From contig JAXISZ010000001.1 of the NCBI GenBank assembly GCA_034680345.1, forward strand, positions 186,001-250,000: DNA of 64,000 nucleotides. Direction: 5' to 3'. Source of the stretch: SXZD01 sp034680345 (GTDB taxonomy: Bacteria; Pseudomonadota; Gammaproteobacteria; Burkholderiales; Burkholderiaceae_B). Of this stretch, positions 43,476-53,005 are shown one piece after another. Positions within the stretch are counted from its first letter, which is position 1; every line of letters begins with the position of its first letter. The position numbers were made by a program, and so were the translations under genes. The notes below the pieces were generated by a model. The model had not been told where the DNA came from and did no database searches. It saw only the letters and a program-made list of their open reading frames with translations.

Positions 43476-44877
43476 ACTGCGCCAGCCGAGCCACTGCAGG
43501 ATCTTGTAAACGTGCGTTTAAATGAGCTTTCTGTTGTTTAAATTGAGTAAGTAATAAACCATCTAGGGGTGGTGCACCAGGCAAAACAACAGTTAGTGGA
43601 TTTTGTTGAACATCGTTAATGCGGAATTCATAATGCAAGTGTGGCCCGCTAGCCCAACCTGTTTGACCTACAAATCCAATAACATCTCCCTGTTCAACAC
43701 GAACACCTTTTTTAACACCAGCAGCAAACCCATCTAGGTGGCCATATAGCGTTGAGAATTTGCCAAAATGACGCAAAATAACAACATTGCCATAACCATT
43801 TTGTACACCAGAAAATTCAACCACTGCATCTGCCGTAGCACGAACTTTAGTGCCAATAGGCGCAGCATAATCAACACCGCGATGAGCCCGCCACTCTTGC
43901 AAAACAGGGTGAAAACGCGCCTGCGTAAAACCAGAACTAACTCGCGAAAATTCTATTGGGGAACGCAAAAAAGACTGCTTTAAACTGTGCCCATGCGCAT
44001 CATAATAGCCACTGATAGCAGCTGTATTGGATGCAAACCAATATGCACTATGCTGTTGGCCAGCATTAACAAACTCAGCTGCAATAACGCGCCCTGGGCG
44101 CAGAGGCTCACCATTAAAAAGGTAAGTTTCGTACGCAACCCTAAACCGATCACCAGGGCGTAAATCGCGATGAAAATCAAGACTGGCTGAAAAAATATCA
44201 ACCAACTGAATTGCCACAGCCTCTGGCATACCAATAGCGTCTGTCGCACTGTACAAAGATGACTTGATTTCGCCACTACGCACTTCTAGATGTTTATCTA
44301 GCTTCAGCGTTTCATGGCCAACAACAAAATGATCTGCTCGACGCGAAACAAGCAGCACAGACTGCTGTTCAACCTTTTGATCTTGGCGGCCCCAATAACG
44401 AAACCATTTGACCCGACCATCCATATCTGTCAATGCTGAAACCAAGGTGCCTGGACGCAACTGTAAAACCAATTTTGCTTGCGGTTCTGTACGAATAAAT
44501 TGCATAAAATCAGGGTCACTAATACCCAAACGACTGGCCAGACTCCCTAGAGAATCGCCTCGACGCACTCGCTCTTCAAGCACCAAAGGAGCTGCTCTCA
44601 TGATTTGCTCTGGCTTGATATCCAGCGCAAGATTTTCTGCCACAAAAACAATTGGGTCTAGACCTAGAAAAACCCCTTTTTGCGAGGTTGCAAATGAGAC
44701 TGCTACAGCACTGAGAATTGTCAGTGCTGAAAATCCTTTATAAAGCCTAATACGGTGATCGTGCCGCTGGGGCAACCATGCCAACACTTCATTGGTCAAT
44801 GCATGTACACACGCGTATATGGCATTTAAGCCTCTAAACCAGAATAAGCTTAGAAATTTTAAAAACCGATATTGCAT
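43468..44877 (-). CDS. M23-family murein endopeptidase, MepM-like
   Basis: A 469-residue protein with an N-terminal membrane helix (about 45-65) anchoring it in the inner membrane, a LysM-like/OapA region (R-R-G-D-S-L-G-S-L-A-S-R-L-G), and a C-terminal LytM zinc domain with H-R-G-V-D-Y and G-P-H-L-H-Y-E metal ligands. Such enzymes cut peptide cross-links in the periplasm to allow wall growth. All zinc ligands are present, so activity is expected. It is divergent from tyrS, with only 49 bases between start codons. Confidence 0.93.
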   Translation of the reverse strand: MQYRFLKFLSLFWFRGLNAIYACVHALTNEVLAWLPQRHDHRIRLYKGFSALTILSAVAVSFATSQKGVFLGLDPIVFVAENLALDIKPEQIMRAAPLVLEERVRRGDSLGSLASRLGISDPDFMQFIRTEPQAKLVLQLRPGTLVSALTDMDGRVKWFRYWGRQDQKVEQQSVLLVSRRADHFVVGHETLKLDKHLEVRSGEIKSSLYSATDAIGMPEAVAIQLVDIFSASLDFHRDLRPGDRFRVAYETYLFNGEPLRPGRVIAAEFVNAGQQHSAYWFASNTAAISGYYDAHGHSLKQSFLRSPIEFSRVSSGFTQARFHPVLQEWRAHRGVDYAAPIGTKVRATADAVVEFSGVQNGYGNVVILRHFGKFSTLYGHLDGFAAGVKKGVRVEQGDVIGFVGQTGWASGPHLHYEFRINDVQQNPLTVVLPGAPPLDGLLLTQFKQQKAHLNARLQDPAVARLAQFD

Positions 44878-44926
44878 AGTTTCGCTACAATTCCAAAATC
44901 AATTTCAAGTGTACCAAAGGTTTTGC

Positions 44927-46225
44927 ATGAATCAAAATAAAATTTTACTTCAGACTGACTCTGGCGAGCAATCTACCCCCGGAAATACACCTAACAACTC
45001 AACCATTGATTTGGCTAAACTTTCAACACATGTGCAACATAGCTTGGCAATAACCAAGCGTGGTTGTGACGAGTTGCTTGTCGAATCTGAATGGATTGCA
45101 AAGTTACAAAACGCAGAAAAAACCGGACGAAACTTACGTATTAAACTAGGATTAGACCCCACCGCACCGGATATTCATCTAGGCCACACAGTAGTGCTAA
45201 CCAAGTTGCGGCAACTTCAAGATTTAGGGCATCAAGTAATTTTTCTAATTGGAGATTTTACATCCCTAATTGGCGACCCATCAGGACGAAATACTACCCG
45301 CCCTCCGCTATCACCTGAAGAAATTAAATGCAATGCCGAAACTTACCACGCGCAAGCCGTCAAAATTTTGGACGCGTCACGCACAGAAATTCGTTATAAC
45401 AGCGAATGGGCAATGCCTCTGGGGGCAGACGGCATGATACGCCTAGCCTCACGCTACACTGTTGCTAGAATGCTTGAACGTGACGACTTTACCAAACGTT
45501 TCACCACAGGCGTGCCTATCTCTCTGCACGAATTTTTATATCCTTTAATGCAAGGCTTAGATTCTGTCGCTTTAAACTCTGATCTCGAACTGGGTGGAAC
45601 CGATCAAAAATTTAATTTATTGATTGGCCGTGAATTACAAAAACAAGAAGGCAAACAACCACAGTGCATTCTAACGATGCCTTTACTGCTAGGCACGGAT
45701 GGTGTGGACAAAATGTCTAAGTCCAAAGGCAACTACATTGGTGTGTCTGAATCACCTGAAACCATGTTTGGCAAACTCATGTCTATTTCAGATGAACTTA
45801 TGTGGCGTTACTTTGAACTATTAAGCCTACGCCCCATCGAAGAAATTAAGGCCTTACGCGAGGCTTGTGCTGCCGGTGCCAATCCGCGCAATGCAAAAGT
45901 TGCTTTGGCACAAGAAATTATTACCCGCTACCACAACCAGCAAGCTGCTGAAAACGCACTTACTGATTTTGAAGCCAGATTCAAACATGGCAGTATCCCA
46001 GACAACTTACCAGAAGTACACTTAAGCGGAGCCCCACTATCCATAACACAAATACTTAAACAATCGGGGCTAAGCCCATCAAGCACCGAAGCCAATAGAA
46101 ATATCGAACAACGCGCCGTTAAAATTGATAGCCAATTATGTGAAGATAAATCTTTAAAATTATCAAGCGGCAGCTACGTGATTCAAGTGGGAAAACGTAA
46201 ATTTGCACGCGTTAATTTAACTTAA
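44927..46225 (+). CDS. tyrS: Tyrosine-tRNA ligase
   Basis: A 432-residue class I synthetase, TyrRS type 2 (TyrZ-like). Motifs: D-P-T-A-P-D-I-H-L-G-H-T (HIGH-like) near residue 85, G-G-T-D-Q-K-F-N, and K-M-S-K-S-K (KMSKS) near 265, then a C-terminal S4-like domain ending in V-G-K-R-K-F. The ATG at 44927 is chosen because AAAGG lies upstream; the open frame reaches further back into the divergent peptidase gene. Confidence 0.96.
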   Translation: MNQNKILLQTDSGEQSTPGNTPNNSTIDLAKLSTHVQHSLAITKRGCDELLVESEWIAKLQNAEKTGRNLRIKLGLDPTAPDIHLGHTVVLTKLRQLQDLGHQVIFLIGDFTSLIGDPSGRNTTRPPLSPEEIKCNAETYHAQAVKILDASRTEIRYNSEWAMPLGADGMIRLASRYTVARMLERDDFTKRFTTGVPISLHEFLYPLMQGLDSVALNSDLELGGTDQKFNLLIGRELQKQEGKQPQCILTMPLLLGTDGVDKMSKSKGNYIGVSESPETMFGKLMSISDELMWRYFELLSLRPIEEIKALREACAAGANPRNAKVALAQEIITRYHNQQAAENALTDFEARFKHGSIPDNLPEVHLSGAPLSITQILKQSGLSPSSTEANRNIEQRAVKIDSQLCEDKSLKLSSGSYVIQVGKRKFARVNLT

Positions 46226-46299
46226 TCTATTGTCATCAAATTGAATCTGCTTAATTTTTTACACAGTTTTATCAGAAAAATGAATTGTTGTGCAGTCAA

Positions 46300-46905
46300 T
46301 TAATCGGTTAATTTAATTTTCTGGCGGTCCAATAAGGCTCTTGCTACAGTGCTTGGGTCTATGTATTCAATTTCAGCACCTATAGGTATACCACGGGCAA
46401 TACGACTCACCCTTAACCCCAAGGGCTTGAGTCGCTGCTGCAAGAAAAACGCTGTCGCTTCACCTTCGTTGGTAAAATTGGTAGCCAAGATAATCTCAGT
46501 GACTAAGCTGTCCTGAACCCGCTCCAGCAATCGATTAAAACCCAGCCCTTGAGGTTCCACCCCATCAAGCGGGGCGTATTTTGCCATCAACACATAATAT
46601 AAACCACGGTATGTGCCTGTGGCTTCAATGGCCAACATATCGGCTGGATTTTCAACCACACACAAAACCCCAGTGTCTCGAGTGTTGTCTAAACAAACCA
46701 TACAAATGTCTTGTTCCGCCAGACCATTGCACTTTTTACAACTGCGAGTGGTATTGACCGCCTGCAACAATGCGTGACCTAAAGCCGCAGCGGCTTCACG
46801 GTTTTTATGTAGCAAATGCAAACTCATTCGCTGGGCAGACTTTGGACCAACACCAGGAAGCTGGCGCAACAAGTCAACCAGTTGCTCTACACTCGGAGGT
46901 GTCAT
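46300..46905 (-). CDS. recR: Recombination mediator protein RecR
   Basis: A 201-residue DNA-binding ring protein that, with RecF and RecO, loads RecA at gaps. The helix-hairpin-helix L-P-G-V-G-P-K-S-A-Q-R-M, the four-Cys zinc finger C-K-K-C and C-M-V-C, and the Toprim domain are all present. The ATG at 46905 gives the standard length; the frame is open nine more codons to a GTG. It follows ybaB and dnaX in the usual order dnaX-ybaB-recR. Confidence 0.96.
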   Translation of the reverse strand: MTPPSVEQLVDLLRQLPGVGPKSAQRMSLHLLHKNREAAAALGHALLQAVNTTRSCKKCNGLAEQDICMVCLDNTRDTGVLCVVENPADMLAIEATGTYRGLYYVLMAKYAPLDGVEPQGLGFNRLLERVQDSLVTEIILATNFTNEGEATAFFLQQRLKPLGLRVSRIARGIPIGAEIEYIDPSTVARALLDRQKIKLTD

Positions 46906-47057
46906 GAGATCTTTTTTAGCCACTATCAACACCGTTCATTTCAAAACCACAAGTTTAATAATGTTGCTGAGTTGGCCTGCTGTCAGCTGTATTAACCTGC
47001 TTTGTTTTAAAGCCAAAAGTGACACTGATAAAACCATTCCACCATAAACTGGTCTAA

Positions 47058-47384
47058 TTAAAATGGAAACTTAAACCCAGGTGGCAAAGGCATTCCAGCA
47101 GTAATTGCAGACATTTTTTCTTGAGACGTAGACTCTGCACGACGCACACCATCGTTAAATGCTGCAGCCACTAGGTCTTCCAGCATATCGCGGTCGTCTC
47201 CCAATAAACTCGGATCGATTGACACACGTTTTACGCCATGCTTGCAAGTCATTGTAATTTTTACCAAACCACCACCTGCTTGGCCTTCAACCTCTATCTT
47301 GGCAAGGTCTTCTTGAACTTTTGCTAAGTTGTCTTGCATTTGCTGGGCTTGTTTCATTAAGCCAGCCAATTGATTTTTTATCAT
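47058..47384 (-). CDS. ybaB: YbaB/EbfC nucleoid-associated protein
   Basis: A 108-residue small DNA-binding protein. N-terminal M-K-Q-A-Q-Q-M-Q motif, then V-E-G-Q-A-G-G-G-L-V, D-M-L-E-D-L-V-A-A-A-F-N-D and a Pro/Gly-rich end. It forms homodimers that bind DNA and changes nucleoid structure. It lies between dnaX and recR. Confidence 0.95.
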   Translation of the reverse strand: MIKNQLAGLMKQAQQMQDNLAKVQEDLAKIEVEGQAGGGLVKITMTCKHGVKRVSIDPSLLGDDRDMLEDLVAAAFNDGVRRAESTSQEKMSAITAGMPLPPGFKFPF

Positions 47385-47569
47385 ACTTACTCCTAATTAT
47401 TCTCTAGTTTAATTCATTGAGCTAAAATTTTAGCAAAATCAATTAAAGTATACGCTTAACCGATAACTCTAGGCAGTCAAACCTAGCTGACGATATATCA
47501 ACAAAAAAATATATTAATACACTAATATATCAATAAGTTAAAAACCAATGAAAAAAGTTAAAACAAGGG

Positions 47570-49363
47570 TTATGATAAAGGTTGAATAGACCCAGGCACA
47601 ACAATAGCCCCCAGTTGTTGCTGTAAGGATAAAACAAAGGGATCCTGCTCTATTGATTCTACAGCGGAACATTGCTTTTGGTCCTGCTGAACTTGAGTCA
47701 ACAACTGCGCTGTATGGCTGACCTCACCTAAAATAATACGAACCTGAACTTTAACACCGTAATAATTAGACAAAGTACTGGCCAAGCGTTGTTCGTAATC
47801 AGCAGTGACGTAGGCTTTAATCGAGGTGCGCAAATGCACTAGATATGACAATGGCGAACGGGTTTCAACTGAACCCCATTCCGTGCACTGCAGCGCTTGT
47901 TTTACCAAACCACTGGCGGGCATCGCCAAAACATGCCCAGGCCATGATGAAGAGTCTGGCCACAAAACCACCGCGGGCTCAGGATGACCCACTGTTGGTG
48001 CAACTGTATTGTTCTGACTCACTGGCTGATTGACCACTTCAACAGGCACCGCAGAAGTTGCGGCACCCGAAATAGCCGCAGCCCGTTTACCCAAACCAGA
48101 CAACATACCCCCCAACGCCTGGATAGCTGGACGCTCTATTTTTGCCGGCTCAGGCAAACTGGATATTGCATTTGAACTTAAAATACGTGTAGAAGTGACT
48201 TGAGCAGCAGGCCTAGGCGGCATTGATTTTTCTGGAACTAAACCAGAGGAACCCCCGGCCACAGATTTAGGTAAAAAAGCCAACATGCGCAACAATGTCA
48301 TACCAAAACCAAGTGCCTCTTCTGGTGCCAAAGGCAATTCTCGCACCCCATGAATTGCAATTTGATACAACAACTGCAACTCAGTGGCTGTAAATGCAGA
48401 CAGTAACGCATGTAAAACGTCACGCTCGGGGTCGTCAAAAGAAATGGCCTCAGGCACTACATGCGCAATACTTAAACGATACAATAATTCTGCCAAACCT
48501 TGCAAAGCGGCAACAAAAGAGACACTGCGAGCATTTAACTCATCCACCAATGCTAGCAAACGTTTTCCGTTATGATCGGCCAGTGCCTGAACCATCTCGT
48601 ACAAATACCTCTGATCAACAGTGCCTAACATGGCAGCAACCGTGTCATAATTCAGCTTACCAGCACTGTAAGCAATGGCCTGATCGGTTAATGACAAGGC
48701 ATCGCGCATACTGCCTTGCGCAGCCCGCCCAATCAACTGCAAAGCAGATACGTCAAACTCAATGTGTTCTTGGATTAACACGTACTGCAAATGCTCTACC
48801 ACCTGCTCAGGCAACATCTGCCTTAAATTAAACTGCAAACACCGCGACAAAACAGTGATAGGAATTTTCTGGGGGTCAGTGGTGGCCAAAATAAACAGCA
48901 AATGTGCTGGCGGCTCCTCCAAAGTTTTTAACATGGCATTGAAAGCAGGCTTTGACAACATATGCACTTCATCAATGACATACACCTTGTAGCGACCCGA
49001 TGTAGGTACATACATGGCATTTTCAAGAAGGTCGCGCATTTCATCAACACCGGTATTGGTGGCGGCGTCAACTTCCAACAAATCCACAAAACGGCCTTGG
49101 TCAATTTGCTTACAAGCCGCACACTGACCACACGGTTGGTCTGTCACGCCTGTTTCGCAGTTCACAGCCTTGGCTAAGATACGGGCCAAAGTGGTTTTTC
49201 CTACCCCACGGGTACCCGTAAATAAATAAGCATGGTGCAAGCGTTGAGTTTTTAAGGCATGCCGTAAAGCCTGAACCACATGCACTTGCCCTACCAAACT
49301 AGAGAGGTCACGGGGACGCCATTTTCTAGCGAGCACTTGAGATTGGTGTTGATTTTGCGACAC
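47570..49363 (-). CDS. dnaX: DNA polymerase III subunit tau/gamma
   Basis: A clamp-loader ATPase of about 597 residues. Walker A G-T-R-G-V-G-K-T, a four-Cys zinc site starting C-G-Q-C-A-A-C, D-E-V-H-M-L (Walker B) and the T-D-P-Q-K-I-P sensor region are present, followed by a linker and a C-terminal domain that contacts the polymerase. A GTG at 49363 with AAGGAAG six bases upstream is the preferred start; an ATG 15 codons earlier lies only 17 bases from the end of the 4.5S RNA. No A6G-type slippery sequence was seen, so only the long form may be made. Confidence 0.95.
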   Translation of the reverse strand: MSQNQHQSQVLARKWRPRDLSSLVGQVHVVQALRHALKTQRLHHAYLFTGTRGVGKTTLARILAKAVNCETGVTDQPCGQCAACKQIDQGRFVDLLEVDAATNTGVDEMRDLLENAMYVPTSGRYKVYVIDEVHMLSKPAFNAMLKTLEEPPAHLLFILATTDPQKIPITVLSRCLQFNLRQMLPEQVVEHLQYVLIQEHIEFDVSALQLIGRAAQGSMRDALSLTDQAIAYSAGKLNYDTVAAMLGTVDQRYLYEMVQALADHNGKRLLALVDELNARSVSFVAALQGLAELLYRLSIAHVVPEAISFDDPERDVLHALLSAFTATELQLLYQIAIHGVRELPLAPEEALGFGMTLLRMLAFLPKSVAGGSSGLVPEKSMPPRPAAQVTSTRILSSNAISSLPEPAKIERPAIQALGGMLSGLGKRAAAISGAATSAVPVEVVNQPVSQNNTVAPTVGHPEPAVVLWPDSSSWPGHVLAMPASGLVKQALQCTEWGSVETRSPLSYLVHLRTSIKAYVTADYEQRLASTLSNYYGVKVQVRIILGEVSHTAQLLTQVQQDQKQCSAVESIEQDPFVLSLQQQLGAIVVPGSIQPLS

Positions 49364-49424
49364 GAACGGCTTCCTTTGGAACGTTTCGATTCGAAAAAAA
49401 CAAGTCAAAACAAAAAATCAAAAA

Positions 49425-49518
49425 AGCGAGCCTTAACCCCGGCACTGGCTTGACGGTTATGGCTGCTTCCTTCCGGACCTGACCAGGTTGGCCGCTACAC
49501 CATGCGGGGAGGCCCGCT
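49425..49518 (-). ncRNA. ffs: 4.5S RNA of the signal recognition particle
   Basis: The minus strand carries the invariant SRP core: GGTCAGGTCCGGAAGGAAGC with the GGAA tetraloop, and AGCAGCC. The ends pair over nine bases (AGCGGGCCT with AGGCTCGCT, one G-U), closing a single long hairpin of about 94 nucleotides, followed by T residues that act as terminator. It lies just upstream of dnaX, its usual neighbour. The ends are placed by the outer stem and may be off by a few bases. Confidence 0.95.
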
Positions 49519-49552
49519 ACCAATATTCTACCACCGCTTGAAATTTTTTATT

Positions 49553-52500
49553 TTAAAAACAGTCCGACAAAACTAAAAATTCTGCGTTTGCGTTCAACAA
49601 AGCCAGTTTTATCTCTTTATCATGCCCCTGATTTTGCAATGTTTGTGCTACAGCCACTGCATAGGTTTTCAATTGTTGTTCATAAGTAAGCAATGTTGCG
49701 CTGTCCCACTGCCATTTGTAATCAATAATCCACCACTGATTTTTTAATAAAATAATTCGATCAGCTCGACAGCTATTTTTTTCTATCAAATTCAAAAACT
49801 CGAACTCATTAAACGCCAACTGCGCTCTAGAATCATCTAAAAATTGTCGTAAATTATATTGTGCAAGCAAATGAGCAACACTTTGCCGTACCTCTTCAAC
49901 AAAAGCATCGGACAAATAAGCCAACTGTGGCGCAACTTGACTTTGTATTACAAGCCACCAAGCTTCAAAATCTTGCCATGCTAAAGCATCCAAACCTTGT
50001 AAACAGGCATGCCAAGCTATGCCGCGACGAGTTAATAAATTGTGTTGCCGTGGTAAAACACGCCCAACCTCAGGACTGATAAAAGGCAAGGACTTGAATA
50101 CTCGGCAAATTTTAAGTGCATCATCCGCGCTTTGTTGAAGCTCTTTTATTTGATTAGCTTGCGCCAAATCAGACTGAAAACTAAAATCTAGCCAGTCTAT
50201 GGTGTGCGCTGCTGCATGCTCACTCAAACGCTGGTACCAACTACCAGGCAGTAAAGGGGCATCTTTTTTGGACGCTGTTCCAGAAACAATCACACGTTGT
50301 TGCGCTCGGGTTAAAGCCACATATAACAAATGGTCCATTTCATCTTCAACAGCTTGCCACTCAGTGGCAAACCAATGCGAACGAGCGCGGCCCAAAGACT
50401 GTTTTCCTGAATACAACGACAGATGTAGCGGCATTGACGATTCCAGTGGCCAACCAACCAAACACTTGATTTCAGCGTTTTGAGTTGGCTGTGGTGCCAC
50501 ATGAGCGTTGTATAACCACACAATAGGGGCTTCTAAGCCTTTAGCAGCATGCACTGTCATAATGCGTAACGCCGCTGAATCACTAGACTGTTCAGTGCCA
50601 GCACTACCATGATCAGCCAAGGCAAGCGCCTGCTGCAAAGCCAAAACCGGATCAGGAAAACGCCCTTGCTGTAAATCCAGCGCCCACTGCAACACCCACT
50701 GCCAATGAACTTGTGCCGCAGCGCGCTCAACGTCTGGCGCCATAGCCACTGTTTTTATCTGAACATCAGTCTCTTGAAAAATTAAATGCAAAACCTCATG
50801 CAATGACATATTGGCCGCCCACTGTCGCCACTGCGACATGCTTTGCATAGCCAATGCAATAGGCTGCGATGCTAGGCCAATCGCATCAGCCCACTTTTGG
50901 CTTTGCAAATGAGGTAAAAACTCACCAATTTGTACAGCAGGAATTGCAAAAAAGGGACTACGCAACAACTGTAAGGCAGCCAACGCATTTAACGGGGAGT
51001 ACAAAACCCGTAGTAAAGCCAACGTATCATCCCACAACACTGAAGCAAAGCGACCCGCTTTATTATTTACCGTATGCGCTATACCCAAACTTTGCAACAC
51101 ACCGCTTAAAGGAGCACCGTCGGCATGACGACGCACCAACACCAAAATATCGCTTGGGCTCTGAATCTGCCCCGTTTGTAACCAATCTTTTACAGTTAAC
51201 CCTACACGCAAAGCTTCGCTTAAGTGATCACCGCCCAAGCTTTGCTGACCAAAATAAGCATGCGACTCAAACCAATGAGCACGCAAATTGCTTTGCAAAG
51301 TAGATTCATTGGGTTCAACCGGATTAAAACTGGCATCAACCGACGGTAAAACCAAGGGAAAAACCAACACACCACTATCAGCAGTAAAATTAGTCAATTT
51401 TAAAACCTCAGGCATTGCGCTCAAAGGTTCGGGCAATTGGCCGTGGTGCTGTTCTATCAACGTTGAGCCCAACCGAAAATGCGCATGCGTTACAAATAAA
51501 GTATTAACAGCATGCAAAACCGCTGCGCTACAGCGCCGACTCACTGACGTACTAAAAACCTTAGCATTGAACTGCTGTACCAACCACTGTGTAGCATGAT
51601 CGAACAAACGCGCTTCTGCTCGACGAAAACGATAAATTGACTGCTTAGGATCGCCAACCAAAAAAACACTCAAACCATCGCCTTGATGGTATTGGCTTAA
51701 CCAGGCCTGTAAAATTAACCACTGCACTGGATTGGTGTCTTGAAACTCATCAACCAAAATATGCTGTGTTTTACAATCTATTTTTGCTTGTATATAAGCC
51801 CCAAATTGGGGGTCATTGAGTAAACGACAAGCGGTTAACTCTAAATCGTCAAAATCCACTACGCCAGCTTGAGCCTTAACCCGATCATATATTGATATAA
51901 AGTGCGGCATCAAGTTTAAAGCCGACACGGTTAGATTGCACCAATGCAAATCATTTGTATTGTCCTGAATCAACTCCAAATGGGTTTGCACCACCGCCAA
52001 GGCTTCCAAAAATGTCGCTTCAACTTGATCGCCCAACTTTTTAAGCGCTGTTTTTGTTAAATTTAATTTTTTAGAATGCCCCTCTTTTTTTCTAAAGGTT
52101 TCCCATAAAACAGGCCAATCATGTTCAACCCAAGCTTTTTCTAATGTCAGCGCTCTTTTTCTTTCGCTTTCAGACCCGTCAACCCAGAAACGAACCAAAC
52201 ACATTACCGCATCTTGCATTTGGACACACTCAAAAATGGTGGCTTCGTTGAGCAAACCTTCCAAAGGACCATATTGGTTTTTATAGAAAAAATCCATGGC
52301 TGCAGAATCATCATCGCTCTGTGCTTGAGAAAACTCTGCTTCAGAAAAACGTGGGAATGATGTTTGATCTCGCAACCCTTTTTCATAAAACAATTGCCAA
52401 GCTGCGCGTTGCTTAGTCAAATTTAAAATGGCCTTTTTAGCACCATCTACACCGATGGTCTGTATTAAATAATGCAACGACTGATAAAGTATTGAACTAG

Positions 52501-53005
52501 AATCGATGCGAATTTGATCCATAAATAAACGCCATGCTTTGAGTTGCCAAAACTCTGGCAGCTCAGTTGGCTCAGCTTGACGCGAAAAACCCGCAGACAA
52601 CGGGGCCAATTGACACAAGGACGTAAACCAACCGTGAAATGTGCTAATTTGCACACCACGGGCTGACTGAAAAACGCGCATAGCCAATGAACGCGCGGCT
52701 TGGCGATGCTGAGGGGTTGGCTCACAACATCGCTGCACCAATAACGCATCAAGCGCTGGGTCATCAAGCAATGCGCATTGCTCAATTAAATCGTCTAAAC
52801 GCTGCCGCATCTCTTGCGCTGCTTTTCGTGTAAACGTAATTGCTAAAATGGTGTCAGGCGCTACCCCTAGCAATAACAGACGAAACATTCGTGTCACCAA
52901 CATCCATGTTTTACCACTGCCGGCACAGGCCCTAACCACCACTGAATACCCTGGATTGGTAGCCAATTGTGCCAAATTTTCTGTACTTGATGAAGATGTG
53001 TTCAC
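49553..53005 (-). CDS. addA: AddA-like UvrD-family helicase/nuclease (double-strand break repair)
   Basis: A protein of about 1150 residues. Superfamily I helicase motifs: A-C-A-G-S-G-K-T (Walker A) near the N-terminus, I-T-F-T-R-K-A-A-Q-E-M, V-D-E-F-Q-D-T-N-P-V-Q (motif II), G-D-P-K-Q-S-I-Y-R-F-R-R-A and V-H-A-A-K-G-L-E. The C-terminal nuclease domain keeps D-R-I-I-L-L and I-I-D-Y-K of a PD-(D/E)XK fold. With AddB it resects broken DNA ends for RecA. The GTG at 53005 overlaps the addB stop and follows GGAGG, so it is preferred over upstream starts. Confidence 0.88.
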   Translation of the reverse strand: MNTSSSSTENLAQLATNPGYSVVVRACAGSGKTWMLVTRMFRLLLLGVAPDTILAITFTRKAAQEMRQRLDDLIEQCALLDDPALDALLVQRCCEPTPQHRQAARSLAMRVFQSARGVQISTFHGWFTSLCQLAPLSAGFSRQAEPTELPEFWQLKAWRLFMDQIRIDSSSILYQSLHYLIQTIGVDGAKKAILNLTKQRAAWQLFYEKGLRDQTSFPRFSEAEFSQAQSDDDSAAMDFFYKNQYGPLEGLLNEATIFECVQMQDAVMCLVRFWVDGSESERKRALTLEKAWVEHDWPVLWETFRKKEGHSKKLNLTKTALKKLGDQVEATFLEALAVVQTHLELIQDNTNDLHWCNLTVSALNLMPHFISIYDRVKAQAGVVDFDDLELTACRLLNDPQFGAYIQAKIDCKTQHILVDEFQDTNPVQWLILQAWLSQYHQGDGLSVFLVGDPKQSIYRFRRAEARLFDHATQWLVQQFNAKVFSTSVSRRCSAAVLHAVNTLFVTHAHFRLGSTLIEQHHGQLPEPLSAMPEVLKLTNFTADSGVLVFPLVLPSVDASFNPVEPNESTLQSNLRAHWFESHAYFGQQSLGGDHLSEALRVGLTVKDWLQTGQIQSPSDILVLVRRHADGAPLSGVLQSLGIAHTVNNKAGRFASVLWDDTLALLRVLYSPLNALAALQLLRSPFFAIPAVQIGEFLPHLQSQKWADAIGLASQPIALAMQSMSQWRQWAANMSLHEVLHLIFQETDVQIKTVAMAPDVERAAAQVHWQWVLQWALDLQQGRFPDPVLALQQALALADHGSAGTEQSSDSAALRIMTVHAAKGLEAPIVWLYNAHVAPQPTQNAEIKCLVGWPLESSMPLHLSLYSGKQSLGRARSHWFATEWQAVEDEMDHLLYVALTRAQQRVIVSGTASKKDAPLLPGSWYQRLSEHAAAHTIDWLDFSFQSDLAQANQIKELQQSADDALKICRVFKSLPFISPEVGRVLPRQHNLLTRRGIAWHACLQGLDALAWQDFEAWWLVIQSQVAPQLAYLSDAFVEEVRQSVAHLLAQYNLRQFLDDSRAQLAFNEFEFLNLIEKNSCRADRIILLKNQWWIIDYKWQWDSATLLTYEQQLKTYAVAVAQTLQNQGHDKEIKLALLNANAEFLVLSDCF

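Noticed and set aside
47570..49363. Programmed frameshift in dnaX giving a gamma subunit
   Set aside because: No run of A residues followed by G, or similar slippery site with a downstream hairpin, was seen; the full-length frame reads through without a signal.
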